64,000 nt of DNA from Mermis nigrescens (taxonomy: Eukaryota; Nematoda; Enoplea; Mermithida; Mermithidae): contig JAVLUZ010000508.1 of assembly GCA_036768485.1 (NCBI GenBank), positions 620,001 to 684,000 of the forward strand, read 5' to 3'. This document shows positions 1 to 11,940 of this stretch, in pieces. The position numbers and the translations under genes were made by a program. The notes under the pieces are model-generated. The model was not told the DNA's origin and searched no databases. It saw only the letters and a list, made by a program, of their open reading frames with translations. The number at the start of each line of letters is the position of its first letter. The first letter of the stretch is position 1.

Positions 1-324
1 TGGTTCTCGATAGGTTATCCGACTTGACATTTTTCGGACCGCCCCCCGCTCAAAATTTTTCCCGCATCCGCTAGTGCATGGAAATTACTTCAATTAAGCT
101 ACGGCGCTTACGCTACTTATGCAAACGATTGGTTTTGCTAATTTCCTCTACGTCATCAAAATGGACAGAGGCTATTTTCATCGAACTATAGTTTGCGATT
201 CGGTGGATTAAAAACGCAAGCTTGTATATGGAATTTTTGGCTTTTTTGACGAAATGATTAATTTTCCGAGCGACTAAAGTGGGCGCGTTACCTAGTTTTG
301 CTTAGCGGTTGGGCGTCATTTCAG

Positions 325-463
325 CTTAATTGTCCAATAGCCCAACTTTGGTCGTTGGACCAAAACGGCGCCAACGAGATTAGCCTTTTTGACCCGCTGG
401 TAGTGCCTTATTTGCCCGAAAAGGCCATCGTCGAACCACGAACCGATACCGTTCTGTACGTCG
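325..463 (+). CDS. EIF2AK3: PERK exon 6, copy A (intact)
   Basis: Acceptor GTCATTTCAG, donor TCG|GTAAGC, 46 codons plus one base. [20 protein letters not shown] continues the PERK strand '[23 protein letters not shown]', then [20 protein letters not shown] and VLYV. This is the functional version of the exon that carries TGA in copy B, and it fits in phase after exon 5 at 32925. Confidence 0.92.
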
Positions 464-550
464 GTAAGCTCATTGGTGAAGCACGCGGATTTGAATATAT
501 TACTTAAATTCAACTTGAATTAAAAAAGTTTTGCTAAAGCAATAAGCGTA

Positions 551-732
551 CAGGGGCGGATGTAGGGGGGGGGTGCCGTCCCCCCATTGGCCCGAAACAG
601 TGCGCAAAATTAGAGATTTTGAGCGATTTATGGCGATTTTCGGGTTAAAACGGCCAATCTTTTCCACCCAAGTAGGGTTCCGCCCCCTCTAGGGGTACCG
701 CCCCCCTTAAGAAAATCCTGGATCCGCCACTG
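551..732 (+). mobile_element. hAT-like MITE, family A (copy A)
   Basis: CAGGGGCGGATGTAGG start and CCTGGATCCGCCACTG end. The interior holds GCGCAAAATTAGAGATTTTG, a C-run and a G-run near the ends. No clear target duplication. Copy B counterpart 35767-35937. Confidence 0.85.
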
Positions 733-739
733 AGCGTGC

Positions 740-2150
740 ATTACGCGTGCTTATTCTAGGGATGTCCCAAGCCCCGACCCCGGGCCTGCGCGAAGCTCGC
801 CCCGAGCCGGGCCTCCAAACGTTTGTAATCAATTGCAAAAAACTCTCAATATTTTCTTTTCAAAATCAATCTTCGAAATTGGTGAGGAACCATAGAAATG
901 GTGTATTTCGGAATACTGACGAATTCAGCTGGCAAAATTTGATCGTTAAATAGTTTCTATAGCTCAAATGTAGATTTGGTCCCCGCCAAAGCTTAAGCAA
1001 TTTAAATTCGGCGTATTTCGCTGCTGCTCTTAAATTAGTTATTAATAAATCTATTAATATTTATTATTAATATTACTATTATTATATCATTGCCGTATGT
1101 ATGATTTATTTATTAATTTTATACTTCATCTCGAAATAAATAGCCTAAATCGGATGATGAATAAATTTTCCTTCATCCCGTCGGATCCGATAAAAAATCC
1201 GATGATGTAACTTTTAACAGACGGAATGCGTAAAATAATTAAAGGAACGGCTTAAAAAGCAAGCGGGAATCGATTCCGCGATCGCGGTTCTTGGCGTCCT
1301 GGCCCAAAACCATATATAAATATTGTTTCGTTATTCACAATTTTAAGGAATTTCTCGAAAATCAAGCTCCGTCGACAAAATATTTATCGCATCAGCCGCA
1401 ATCTCGGCAAGAAAAAATATGTTTAAAATTTGTACAACCATGATTTTTATGGCTTATTACAGCCGGAAGACGCGACTAATTCGAATAGAAACTGTAGAAT
1501 CGAGAGTGTTAAATCCAAGAACCGCAACGTACTATATAATCAATAGATAATTTAACAATACTGAAAATTAATGTACTTTAAAAGTGAAAATTGGAACAAA
1601 ATGATAAGATCAAACATAAAAATACACGCTTTGAATTGAAATGCTTATTCTTTTGTTTGGCATTACAGCGAAAAAATTAATCTTTACCATAAATAAAATG
1701 AGCTAACTTAGCGTCACAAAAAAATTTGTATTTTTCTTTAAAAACTGACTTTATTCATCAATTGAGAGCTTTGATCCTAAGAGATATGGGTATTCTATTG
1801 CGAACTTTTAAATTACTCCCACAATTCTTTACCTCTCCGAAATCGGTCTCGAAGCTTTGAAAATCGGAAGTACAGCTGCGCATTCATGATCGATCGCCAA
1901 TAATTGTCATCATCGACATTTTCAAATCGTTTTTTAACTCCTTATGCTTTCAATTTAAAGCCAAAGTATAGCGTAACGGATGAGAAACCTGAAATTAATT
2001 CCCTTTTTCGCAGTTATTCGATTATGTCGCGGGGTGCTAATGTGTAGCAAAGTACCATAAATCATTTCAAGCATACGCTTATAGGGTCATGCGTACGTTA
2101 GTACGCATAGCGCTTGCTCCCGCCCCTGGCTAGAAAGTCCGCCCCGGTTC
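740..2150 (+). other. PERK intron 6, AT-rich stretch (copy A)
   Basis: At 757 a TAGGGATGTCCCAAGC-like end (family D type) is followed by GC-rich bases. Beyond that only AT-rich sequence is seen, and no gene. Confidence 0.5.
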
Positions 2151-2484
2151 ATCCTTATTATTTTAATTTGGTGTTAATTCTAATTTTTAACTTCGATAGC
2201 GTCGAGTAAGGCGCTTGATCTGAAATAATAAACATAATTTTAAAGGAACGTTCGACAATGAAAAATATATCATTCCGTCGCCCGAAGAACGAGAGAGGCT
2301 CAAATTTCTCATTGCTCAGCACAACTACTTGCCATCCGAGCCAGGGCGGCTCTACGTAGCCGGTAAGAGTAGCGGCGTCTGACGCTCGTTTTCTCTCGTA
2401 ATGCGACCTTAGTAAAAATTTACGGATCTTTTCTAGAATTTTCCCCCACCGATTTTCGTAACTTTTTTCGGCATAAATCGTTTG

Positions 2485-2560
2485 GAATCGGTCGGATTCG
2501 AACCCGGGAGCTTCAGTTCTATAGTTGGGCGCTTTTACCATCTCGCCATCCGGTCGAAAA
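2485..2560 (-). other. tRNA-derived (SINE-like) sequence
   Basis: The minus strand has a perfect B box (GGGTTCGAATCC) and an A-box-like TGGCGAGATGGT about 45 nt before it. The T stem does not pair beyond two bases and no clean anticodon arm forms, so this is a tRNA relic or SINE head, not a tRNA gene. Counterpart near 37643-37718. Confidence 0.35.
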
Positions 2561-2734
2561 CACAAATTATGCGAATTCCTTTATATGTGGTCTTTCAAGG
2601 TAGGTACCTATGTATTATTTTCAGATGTAACTACGTATTTAATAAGTGCTTCATAAATAAGCAAAGTAAATCAAGGTGCCGGCATAAATAACGCTATATC
2701 CTTCAAAATTTTATCGAATCTGCATTCACCGGTT

Positions 2735-2778
2735 TTCTAGAAATATTCTAGAAAGATATTCTAGAAAATATTCTAGAA
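2735..2778. repeat. Array of TTCTAGAA palindromes (heat-shock-element-like)
   Basis: TTCTAGAA occurs at 2735, 2746, 2759 and 2771, and again at 2923, with 11-13-nt spacing. Each is an inverted pair of the nGAAn unit used by heat shock factor. Present also in copy B near 37894-37940. Regulation is untested; it may be part of a repeat. Confidence 0.4.
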
Positions 2779-2996
2779 TATCTTTTGAAATTAAAAAAAA
2801 CTTACATTTAGTTTAAACTTACATTTAAAGTTTAAAATCAACTTGTAAATAAGTGTGTACACTATAGCCAATAATGAAATTTTTAAAAAGTTAGTAGTCA
2901 TTGGGAAAAACGGTGGGGGATATTCTAGAAAAGATCCAAAATTTACATCGCCTTTGCACATTCGCTAGGGAGGCGTGAGGAGAAATCAGTCAGGAC

Positions 2997-3238
2997 CATA
3001 GGTGGGCGGCGCCGACATTCTGGGGGGAATAAATTTTCCAAAAAGTCAAAAAAATGGATGCTGAAAAGTGGTCATGGCAATGAAAATCACACCAATTTTC
3101 TTCGGCTCTCATCGAGCACTATACAATGGCATCAAAAAATCGCTAAAAAGGCAAAAAAAATTCAAAATTTGAATTCTGGGGGGGGCTATTTCAACTTCTG
3201 GGGGGGTACATGCCCCCCAACCCCCACGCCCATGTGTG
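2997..3238 (+). mobile_element. hAT-like MITE, family C (copy A)
   Basis: CATAGGTGGGCGG start and CGCCCATGTGTG end, with a perfect 8-bp duplication GTCAGGAC at 2989-2996 and 3239-3246. The interior has a CATCGAGCACTATACAATGG motif shared with all C copies. Confidence 0.92.
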
Positions 3239-3670
3239 GTCAGGACGCTTCAACTCGCAGATCGGCTGTGCGAGCCATCTGTTTAGTAGACAAAAATCTT
3301 GTTTATCAGCACTATTCTGCTCGATTTTGCTGGCGCAAAGAGTGTTAACGTCTACTGCGAACTCAACAATCTTCAAATTTCTGTTCCTGTTGCCTCATTT
3401 GTTTGAAAATCTTCGTACAGAGGTCTCAATTGCGCTCGTGGAGACGCATAACGTTTTTCTTGGGCCGCGGCCGCTCAGCTTAGTCAGACCCGTATCTTGG
3501 ATTCGGCCAAGGGAGGGGGGTAGACTCAACGTAAATTGGACTATATCTTGGAAAGTTCTTTTTGGATAGCTGACAAGACACGCCTTACGCCTTTTGACTG
3601 ATTTCATGACACAGAGATGCAATTTTACCATGCTTCTGTGCATTACCTCGCCTCGTCAAATTTCTTGGTC

Positions 3671-4950
3671 CAAGGGGGGGAGGAGCGGCCTCGATTACCG
3701 GAAAATTGCTCGCCAACATTTGCTCAACAATAGTTCTCCCCTAAAATTGCTCACCTAAGTAGCAAATGCTCAATTCCTCGTCAATGGCTCGCCGGACAAT
3801 TGCTCCTCACAACATTGCTCCCCTGCAATTGCTCGCCAATTACTTGTCTAGCGTAACTCATTTACAAGAATTAACACGCTTACTTTTCGTCAAGCGTTAT
3901 TCTATTTGTCCTAAAATAATGCGCGTTACAGGGGAGATTGGGCGCTGCCTTCCCCCAGCCATAGTCAGCCGTCCCGCAATCTCCTGCCCCAACACGAATG
4001 GCGAAAAATTGCATCTTTAGGCCATATGATTTTTCTTACATTTTTGGAGCAAAAATCGAAGGCCATTTACCCTTAAACGTAAATGGTCAGCTGCGTATAG
4101 ATGATCTGAGGGGGTGGGATTCGTAGATAAGGTGTTTTTCTAAGCGTTTTTAGCTATCAATTTGCTCGAAAGAGTCAAAGTTTTGCCATAAAGCCCACGT
4201 TTTGACTATATTTTTTCAATTTTTTCGGCTTTTTTGTTTCTTTATCAAAATTTTTTTGAATGTTTTCATGCTCTAGAAAGATGGAGCATTATCAGAAACG
4301 CCAAAAACGACGTTTTTGATTCGTACCTATCATTTTTGGGCCCAAAAAGGGACTTTAAATTTTCAACCTCCACAGAACTCCCGCGCTACGCGTGTCTGGT
4401 CGTCCATATCCACCACCGTATACTTAGGGCTATTAAACTTATGAACCGCTAAGTGCAATAAGATTGAATGCGGATAATCGGATCATAAATGTAATGGCTC
4501 AAAAATATGGGTTCGAAACAGGCGACCATTAAAAGCGAAGGTTAAATAGCCTTCAAGTTTTGCTGAAAAACGTAACAAAAGCCATCTACAAATGGGCCAA
4601 AAATGCAATTTGTCGCCTAAATGTTGCGGCGGGGCGAGATCGGGAGGCTGACTCTGGCTGGGGAATCCATCACTCAATGTTCCCCGCAACGCTTATGATT
4701 TAGACTGATAGAATAACTTTTGATAAAAAGCAAGCGTAACTAAAGCGAAGTTTGACAAGTAATTGGCGAACAATCGCTGGACGAGCACTTGCCGCGCAAG
4801 TAATTGTTAGGCGAGCGATCGTTCGACGAGCAATTATCCGGCGTTTGCTAGGTGAGCCATTGTTCGGCGAACAATTGTTGGGCGAGCAATTGTTGTCGAA
4901 CGATTGCTGGGGAGCAAATTTTCGGACACGACCGGCCGCCCCTCCCCTCG
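3671..4950. mobile_element. Foldback element with iterated GCTCGCC motifs (copy A)
   Basis: The left arm 3671-3860 carries ~10 variants of AATTGCTCGCC. The right arm 4745-4950 carries the reverse complements (GGCGAGCAATTG). The outer ends, a G-rich run next to AGCGGCC and GGCCGCCCCTCCCCTCG, also pair. The ~880-bp middle includes a GTCAGAAACGCC-type repeat near 4290. No coding region. Confidence 0.75.
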
Positions 4951-5173
4951 TAGCATAAAATTTATTAATCGTTTTGTGTATAGTGAAATGAAATTGGCTT
5001 CTAAGTAAATTCGAGGTAATTTCTTCCGCTTCCGCATTTTATTCAATTTGCATCAAAAGAAGACCCTTTTAGCAAAATTCCCGATTCAAGCTTTACAGTG
5101 AATAAAACCATAAGTTGATTCGCGTAAGTTCAATTTTGAGGCAAACTAATTTACGTTGCTTGTTTTTGTTCAG

Positions 5174-5237
5174 CCAACTCGTTTGATTTAAACTTGAGGC
5201 AGCCGGCGGTCATACCGGACGACGGCGACGCATCAGC
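5174..5237 (+). CDS. EIF2AK3: PERK exon 7 (tentative), copy A
   Basis: Identical to 40305-40368. Accepted only because it satisfies the split-codon phases of both neighbours and lies between good splice signals (TTTTTGTTCAG and GTACGA). Similarity to PERK is weak. Confidence 0.42.
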
Positions 5238-6219
5238 GTACGACATTTTTACAATTCTTTGAAAGTAGACAACGTTCTCCGCGAACACTCTTATTTACTT
5301 TATTAATTAGCGAAAGAGACTATTCTAGTTAAGAAACCTCGCACGTGGGCATACATACGCGATCTTGCGCCCGCGAAACTAGTTTCTCAACCCAGAATCC
5401 GCGATTTTCTGAAAAAAAATCGCGAAAAGCGTCCTTGTTTAAGCATTTTAAAGATCTTTTAGTTGAAAAAGTATCAAATTCTTCGGTCCTTTGCGCGAGA
5501 CGGCCATTTCTTACTATGTTTTGTTAAGGTTTATTTTATTCAATTTTCCTCGAAAATGGTTTATGCTTTTATAGTCTAGGAAGAAAAACCACTATCAGAA
5601 GCACGCGCGTATTTGGGGGATGAGGTATTCTCAATATAAAGTCCGTCGTAGGCCCATTCTTCCGAATTCCGAGATTTTTAACCCCTCCCAGATTTTTGGC
5701 AAAAGTTTGCGATTTTAGTCGTTTTTTGCTAATTTCGCCTAAAAATGGGCGTCTACCTCCTTCCAAAATTTTGTAAGCTTACGCGTAGGGTCGGGAACGC
5801 CAAAAATGAGTTTTTGACGCGAAAAAGACATTTAAGCAAATTTTTTTGTTCCAATTCATCGTGAATTCTTATTCGGCGCGCGTACGCGCGTGGTCGCAAT
5901 TTCCGAATCAATTTAGTCGCAAAAGCGTTCTAAACTATAACAACCCGACAATATAGCATCGCGGGGCTTGCAGAATTTCACTTCGCGAAGTCTCGTTTTC
6001 CGTAGGCTCGACTGGCGGAGTAAGCGCTCCCGAACGAAGCTACATAGTTCTTTAAGAGTTGATAGTTGCCGCAAATTTCGAGAAATAGACTACGGTATTC
6101 ACCCGTTGATTTAATGTCATATACTTTCTTGAACCTTTCCCGTAATCCTTCTTAATAGCCAATTTGTTTGTTTTTACAATAGTCTTTTTCAAATCACTTA
6201 CATATTATGGACATTGTAG

Positions 6220-6293
6220 GTGTTTCGAGAATTGTCCAACGTGCTCGTCGGACGAAGTGCATTCGTTGATGCTAAAGGACCAGTATCCCAGAG
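6220..6293 (+). CDS. EIF2AK3: PERK exon 8, copy A
   Basis: Identical to 41351-41424. Encodes the luminal CFENCPTC cluster and the lead-in to the conserved YP-D-G-YL motif. Donor AGAG|GTAAGC. A family G transposon with its target duplication begins 18 bp downstream. Confidence 0.83.
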
Positions 6294-6318
6294 GTAAGCC
6301 TCTCGCGGTGGGTATACT

Positions 6319-6481
6319 CAGGCGCGTAGCTGTGGGGGGACTGTAGGGTCCGGACCCCCTCTCAAATTAGAAAAAAAACCGGAAAAATAGGACTTTTTAC
6401 ACGTTATTTTGTGCTATTTTTGGCTTAGACCCCTCAAAATTGGGTAGGTGCTCTAAAATAAAAGGGCCAGCTACGCGCCTG
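6319..6481 (+). mobile_element. hAT-like MITE, family G (copy A)
   Basis: CAGGCGCGTAGCTG and CAGCTACGCGCCTG ends, a perfect 14-bp inverted repeat. Perfect 8-bp duplication GGTATACT at 6311-6318 and 6482-6489. Starts 25 bp after the exon 8 donor. Confidence 0.94.
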
Positions 6482-6489
6482 GGTATACT

Positions 6490-7829
6490 ATTATAATTTT
6501 TCGCATCGAAAATTTAACTCGCCGCTAACGTTTGGAAAAGTTACTATTCGACGATGGATTAAATACATAATCTTCTCGCAGAACCGTAAAATTTATTTAA
6601 ATCAGTTTTTAGTGCCGCAAAATTCGTCACTTACGTAGCTACGCAATTTACTGTAGTTTTCAGGCGCAGATTTAGAGGAGGCGGGGCAGCCGTCCCCTTT
6701 CATCAAAATAGTTGAGCGCAATAGAGCATAATGCGTATCATAAATGCACACGGTCAAAAGCTCTGGGTGGGGGATAAACCGAGTTTCCTGGCGGCGGGGG
6801 GGGGTAAATAGTTAATTTTTATGGCTAATTAGGGCCCTAAAATGATGGGTTTATGTTTATTTTATTATACGTTTTTGTCGTTCCTTACGCCCCCCCTCCT
6901 CCCCGCGACGCAACCCGTAAAAATGCTTTAGATCGTGGTATTTTCTCTTCTTTAATATTCGTGATTAAGTTTGCATGGAGAGGAATGATAATAAGAACGA
7001 TGGAATGACTTAGACTATCAAATATGAATAGAATAATTGACAAAAAGTGTCTGAATGAATGAATGGACGGAGTACTACACTGCTGAGCATGGTTTAGCGC
7101 TTCTTCATAATTCCATCAATAGATTTTGCTCCGCAAATGGCCTTATGGGTATGCCTTTCAAAAGTTATGGTAGGGAGGATACCCCCATACCCCCAGTGTT
7201 TACGCGTTGTGCGTATTTTTAGATGATTTTAACCATGTTTTATCACAATTTATCAAATATTTCCGGGATGGTACTCACTCATCAAAGACATTTACCGACT
7301 TTCTTGTTGCTGTGTGTAAAACTTTTTTTACGTCAGAAGAGTAGTTTATATACATAACGAGGTGTTCTTAGTTCCTACAATGATTTCTCGAGTATTTTTA
7401 TGCGCCATGCGCTCACTTTTGCATTTTTTTCGTTAAAAATTTCGAAAATTTCTACTTTTCATAGATCACAAATGGTTCCGCCTATCGTAAGACTGCGAAA
7501 AACTCATACTTCAAGCATAATAGACATTTTTTGACATTATTTTGAGAATTTGGGATTCCGCCCCCTCCCTGTCAGAAAATCCTGGATCCCGCCGCTGGTA
7601 CCAGTTTTGCGGTTATTTTTTGAAAAAATTTTTTAATTTAAATTTTCTTGCTAAATCGTCAGTGCGCTTCAAATAAATCTCACTGGAATAAAAATTGGCT
7701 GTTGTGCAGCTGGTCGCGCATACAGGATTAGACCCGAAAAATGGACATCGTTTGTTAACAATTTGTATTAATCATTCACGATTTTTTTCGCTAATAGTAG
7801 CGATGATCGGGACAACCGTTGTACAAAGG
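6490..7829 (+). other. PERK intron 8, first part (copy A)
   Basis: Fragments only: a G/C-run-rich decayed repeat near 6665-6800 and a lone family A end (CCTGGATCCCGCCGCTG) near 7579-7596. No gene. Confidence 0.5.
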
Positions 7830-8009
7830 CAGTGGCGGATCCAGGATTTTCCTGAAGAGGGGGGGCGGAACCCTGACTTGGGCGGAAAAATTAGCCATTT
7901 TAACTCGAAAATCGCTAAAAATCGCTCAAAAATCCTTAATTTTGCGCACTATTTTGGGCCGATGGGGGGGGCGGCCGCCCTCCCGCCCCCTCCCCTAAAT
8001 CCGCCGCTG
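7830..8009 (-). mobile_element. hAT-like MITE, family A (copy A)
   Basis: CAGTGGCGGATCCAGG start and CCTAAATCCGCCGCTG end. Flanks TACAAAGG and TACATAGG. Copy B has TACAAAGG on both sides, so the mismatch is a later change in copy A. Confidence 0.92.
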
Positions 8010-8606
8010 TACATAGGCGGAGCTGAATTTTTATAAAAGGCTGTCGATCGATACCTCAAATTCTTCTCAAATAGTCGAAATCACGTACGTACCTGGGTTC
8101 AAAAATTCAATATTCGTATGCGAAATCGCCCCGTTTTTTGTATACTTTCTTTCATTCAGATTAGTTGTACGTCGTTTTATACTTTCGTAAGAATCGGGTA
8201 CATCTTTTTTCGAATGAAATCTTCAGATTTTATACAATTCTATGCGGAACGGTATGCTGCGAAAATTAGTCTAACTGGCGAAAATCTGGATCGAAATAGC
8301 TGCCATATTTTCTGCATTTGTGTTTTTAGGATGGTACGTAACAAATATAGACAGCGTTACAATGCATACGCGGGCGTACAACAGCGAAGTGTAATTTGAA
8401 CCAAACGTTGTAGCTATTCTTAAACTGCGTGTTTATACAATTTTGCAGCGATACAAATTATGCAAATGTGTGTAAATAAGACATCAATTACTAAGCCGAT
8501 TAGTCCGCTCAAACGCATAGACATTTAAATTAAGATCCGGCCGGATGTTTGTTTGCCGATTTGATATATAGGAATAATTATGTACGTACATAGTTTCCCT
8601 CTAATG

Positions 8607-8850
8607 CAGAGGCGCAGCCAGGATTTTGGTTCTGGGGGCATACGCAAAATTTTTTAACGACTACTTTTGCATGGAATGCCAGTAACTTTATGTACAGCGA
8701 AACGGAGTTTTTCGACCTTTAATGTGTAGCCTAGCTAATTTATGGGTTTCTGGTGATCAAAAATACAAAAGTGTAAAACGGCGCGAAGCGTCGAAAATTT
8801 TTGATGTTTTTACCATTTTCATGTTGAATTTACGGCCTATTTATTGACAA
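8607..8850 (-). mobile_element. Lone end fragment of family B (copy A)
   Basis: Starts CAGAGGCGCAGCCAGG and matches the reverse complement of the last ~240 bp of 54921-56418, including TGGAATGCCAGTAAC and GAAACGGCGCGAAGCG-type parts. No second end. Counterpart 43736-43979. Confidence 0.7.
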
Positions 8851-8879
8851 ACAGTACTGCAAACATAAGTGGTGCAAAG

Positions 8880-9665
8880 TAGAGCTGTGCCGGGGCCGCC
8901 TTTTTTGCCGGGGCCGGGGCCGGGGCCTAGGCCCCGGTGCCGGGAGCCGGGCCTGGCCGGGGCCAATAATAGCGTGCTTTACCATACTCATAGTACGACC
9001 CTGCCCTACCCCTTATATGTAATGTACCTATGCATATATTCTTGCTTGTAGATATGCACGTCAAGCGTTAATATTTGCTCGGATTACAAGATATAACAGA
9101 ACATGGGCATCGGGGGATCCAGACCCCCAGAATTCTCATTCTCCCCCCCCCAAAAAAAAATCCGCTAGACCCCCTAAGAATTGATTTTCAGAATTTTTTG
9201 TTTTTCTGCGGTTTTTTGATGCTAATGGATAGCTCATTGAGAGACGCGAGAAAACGGTGTTTTTTTCGCTCTACCATATATTATCAGGCACTTTTTGACT
9301 TTGAAAAATGTTGGACCCCCTAGAATTTTTGAGCTGCCCATGTATGGATTCAACTCCTCTGACTTGGATGCGTTTTTCAATGTGCTTTACTTTGCACTTT
9401 TTTAGGCTTATTATTCTATTTGTTCTGATAGACGTAGCTGTCTGCTACCAAGCAAGCTGGAATTGCTCGTCTATATGAATTGCAATTTAAAATATGTCAA
9501 TTTTGATTATTAACTAGAAATTTGCACCAATCTGACATAGTGAAATAAAGATTTGAATTAGCAAGATCTGTGGTTTGCTTGAAATTGAGTTTGAAGGTAA
9601 ATCTGCCCAAAACATCAATTTTCTACATTATAATCAACTCTAACATTGGCCCCGGCACAGCTCTA
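8880..9665 (+). mobile_element. hAT-like element, family D (copy A)
   Basis: TAGAGCTGTGCCGGGGCC and GGCCCCGGCACAGCTCTA are perfect 18-bp inverted ends. Perfect 8-bp duplication GTGCAAAG at 8872-8879 and 9666-9673. Near 9100-9345 a further small inverted-end unit (CATGGGCA...TGCCCATG) seems nested. Confidence 0.93.
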
Positions 9666-10490
9666 GTGCAAAGCATACATGATCTTGGGGGTTTCACCAC
9701 CCCCGCAGAATCATTTTTCACCCCCCCCCCGCAAACAATTTTTCACTCCCCCAGAATTGGCGATTTTTCAAAAGTTTCCTAAACTTACCTGAAAATTGGT
9801 AGAAAACGTGTCTTTTTAAGGGTTTTTGGCTATCTTTTTGCTCAAAATCGCCATGTTTTCGGCGCTTCGCGCCATATATTCATGTTTTAAGCGATATATT
9901 GGTCAATTGATTCGACTTTTTTCGAAATTTTTTCCATGATTTTATGCTCTAGAAGGATAGAGTATCGTCAGAAACGCCAAAAAACGATGTTTTTTAACGC
10001 GTACCGGCCATTTTTGGGCCCAAACAAGGCACTTTAGGTTTTCACCCCCAGAATTCCCATACTGTGCATGTATGGTGCAAAGCACCAAGAAATATAGTAA
10101 TTCCGTGCCGCCTTTAATATTATGTATCTCTGTGAATACTATTAGTCTAATGAAGAAGAAAATAATCAAATTTGTACGAAACAACTTTGTCAATTTAAGC
10201 TTACAAGAAAACTGCTAATTACTACTTAGTATGAAGATATTTCGACTTATTCAGGCTTAAAAACGCAATGCTGGAGCTTTATAAAAAGAAAGAAGAAAAA
10301 CCGGCGGCGCTATGCGCCGGGAATATTTCGATTGCTGTATAAACTCAATTCATACTTCTTAAGTCATGCAGAACACAAATTGAGTCCGGAAATGCCGGAA
10401 CTTTTTAGAAATTCCTAACCCTTTTACCCTTTTTGTCCTAAAAATCTCGTTGTATGTGTACAACGAGCTTTTATGGTTGGGGGTCTAGAG

Positions 10491-10764
10491 CATAGGTGGG
10501 TGGCTCTAAAGTTCTGGGGGGTGCAACTATTTTTTCAAAAGTCAAAAAATGGCCCTACAAATGGTAGTGCGGCGAAAAAATACCATTTTCAACGTTTCTC
10601 ATCGAGCGCTATCCATTGGCATCAAAAAATTGCTAAAAAACCCAAAAAAAATTTTCAAAAATTGAATTCTGGGGGGGGTATTTTGATTCCTGGGGGATGT
10701 ATTTTGGTTTCTCGGGGGAGGGGTGCATACCTTCCGAACCCCCCCCCTCCCACGCTCAGGTATG
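10491..10764 (+). mobile_element. hAT-like MITE, family C (copy A)
   Basis: CATAGGTGGGTGG start and CGCTCAGGTATG end. Flanks GTCTAGAG and GTCTAGCG (7 of 8). Interior as in the other C copies. Confidence 0.88.
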
Positions 10765-11030
10765 GTCTAGCGTGGCGCGCTCAAGCGCCCCCCCCAGTGG
10801 GGTCCGGGGGCAAAGCCCCAGAAAATTTTGTAAAAAAAACGCTTTTTGTTAAATAGTAAGGTTAACAATAAATTATAATGACACGGCGCAAAGCTGCGGA
10901 AGTGTTGACGTTTTTGCGGTTTTGAACTCAAATTTTCGGACACAATTATTGCACCAGAAAAATCAACAAACGAAAAATTCCGGGGGGGGGGGCAATGTCA
11001 GGAATGCCCCCTGGCTATGCCCTTGCTCTA

Positions 11031-11074
11031 ATGTGTGTGTGTGTGTGTGTACGTGTGTGTGTGTGTGTGTGTGT
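11031..11074 (+). repeat. (GT)n microsatellite (copy A)
   Basis: About 21 GT units with one AC interruption. Counterpart near 46159-46203. A shorter (GT)n lies at 11878-11890. Confidence 0.95.
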
Positions 11075-11550
11075 ATTTTTTATCAGAGAAAATCGTTCGC
11101 GCCATGAACAGAAGAAGCGCTTAACAATAAAGCATAGAGGGGTTAGTATAAAAATTAATAAACATTATGAATTATGAACGAAATATACAGAAATACATAA
11201 AAACACTATAAGGGTTAGCATACAGATATAATAATCACTAAATAGCATTTTTTAGAAATTTCGTCGAGTAATAAATCTTTTATTTCAGCTATGATATAAC
11301 AATGAATACGTTTCCACAAATGAAAATAATTCATTATTATTGTAATAAAATATCTCCAAATATCAACTAATTTATCATTTTATTCTAAATCATTTCTTGT
11401 CACGGAAATACAAGTATGCGCGCATTGTACAAGGATATTTAAACAGTTTTCTAATTGATTATTTGCTACGATGTACCTAAAAACTTTATTTTTAGCACTA
11501 AATTGCAAATTATTTCGCATAAAAACACTAGAAAATTTTTGTCAAATTAT

Positions 11551-11940
11551 TTAAAGTCGTTCGCAATTTAATAAAGCATGAATGTTTGTGTCAATATCGT
11601 TCCTCTTTATAAATAAACAATATTTACAAGATGATGTAATATTCCTCCATCGACTTGATCGGTCCCGAGCTCGTATAGCATTATTTATAAAACGATAATG
11701 TATATGTTTAACATATTCTCTAATCTCTTTCGAGAAATTTAGCCTAATATAAAAAGCAAAATTAATTTCTTTTCTTGAAAAATTTTTCATTCGATTGAAA
11801 GCTTTGTAATTGCTAAATCCAAAGATTTTATAATAATATTTGAATAAAGAAATTTCGTTAAAATTCCTCTTTGAAAATGTGTGTGTGTGTTTCCTTTGTA
11901 TGTAAGAATGTCTGCGGATTACAAGACGAGCAGTAACCAA
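11551..11940 (-). pseudogene. Degraded coding-like ORF, possible retroelement C-terminus (copy A)
   Basis: 129 codons ending ...[20 protein letters not shown] then LLNCERL. The C-x2-C...H-x4-C arrangement recalls the zinc-binding segment after LINE reverse transcriptases. After its TAA, further coherent sequence ([20 protein letters not shown]) can be read, so the ORF looks like a decayed longer protein. No RT core is seen; assignment uncertain. Counterpart 46679-47083. Confidence 0.4.

Noticed and set aside
2485..2560. tRNA gene on the minus strand
   Set aside because: The B box is good, but the T stem and anticodon arm do not form; kept only as a SINE-like relic.
8118..8399. 93-codon ORF present identically in both copies (also 43247-43528)
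   Set aside because: Identity reflects the duplicated block. The ORF has no domain and AT-driven composition, and it lies within PERK intron 8.
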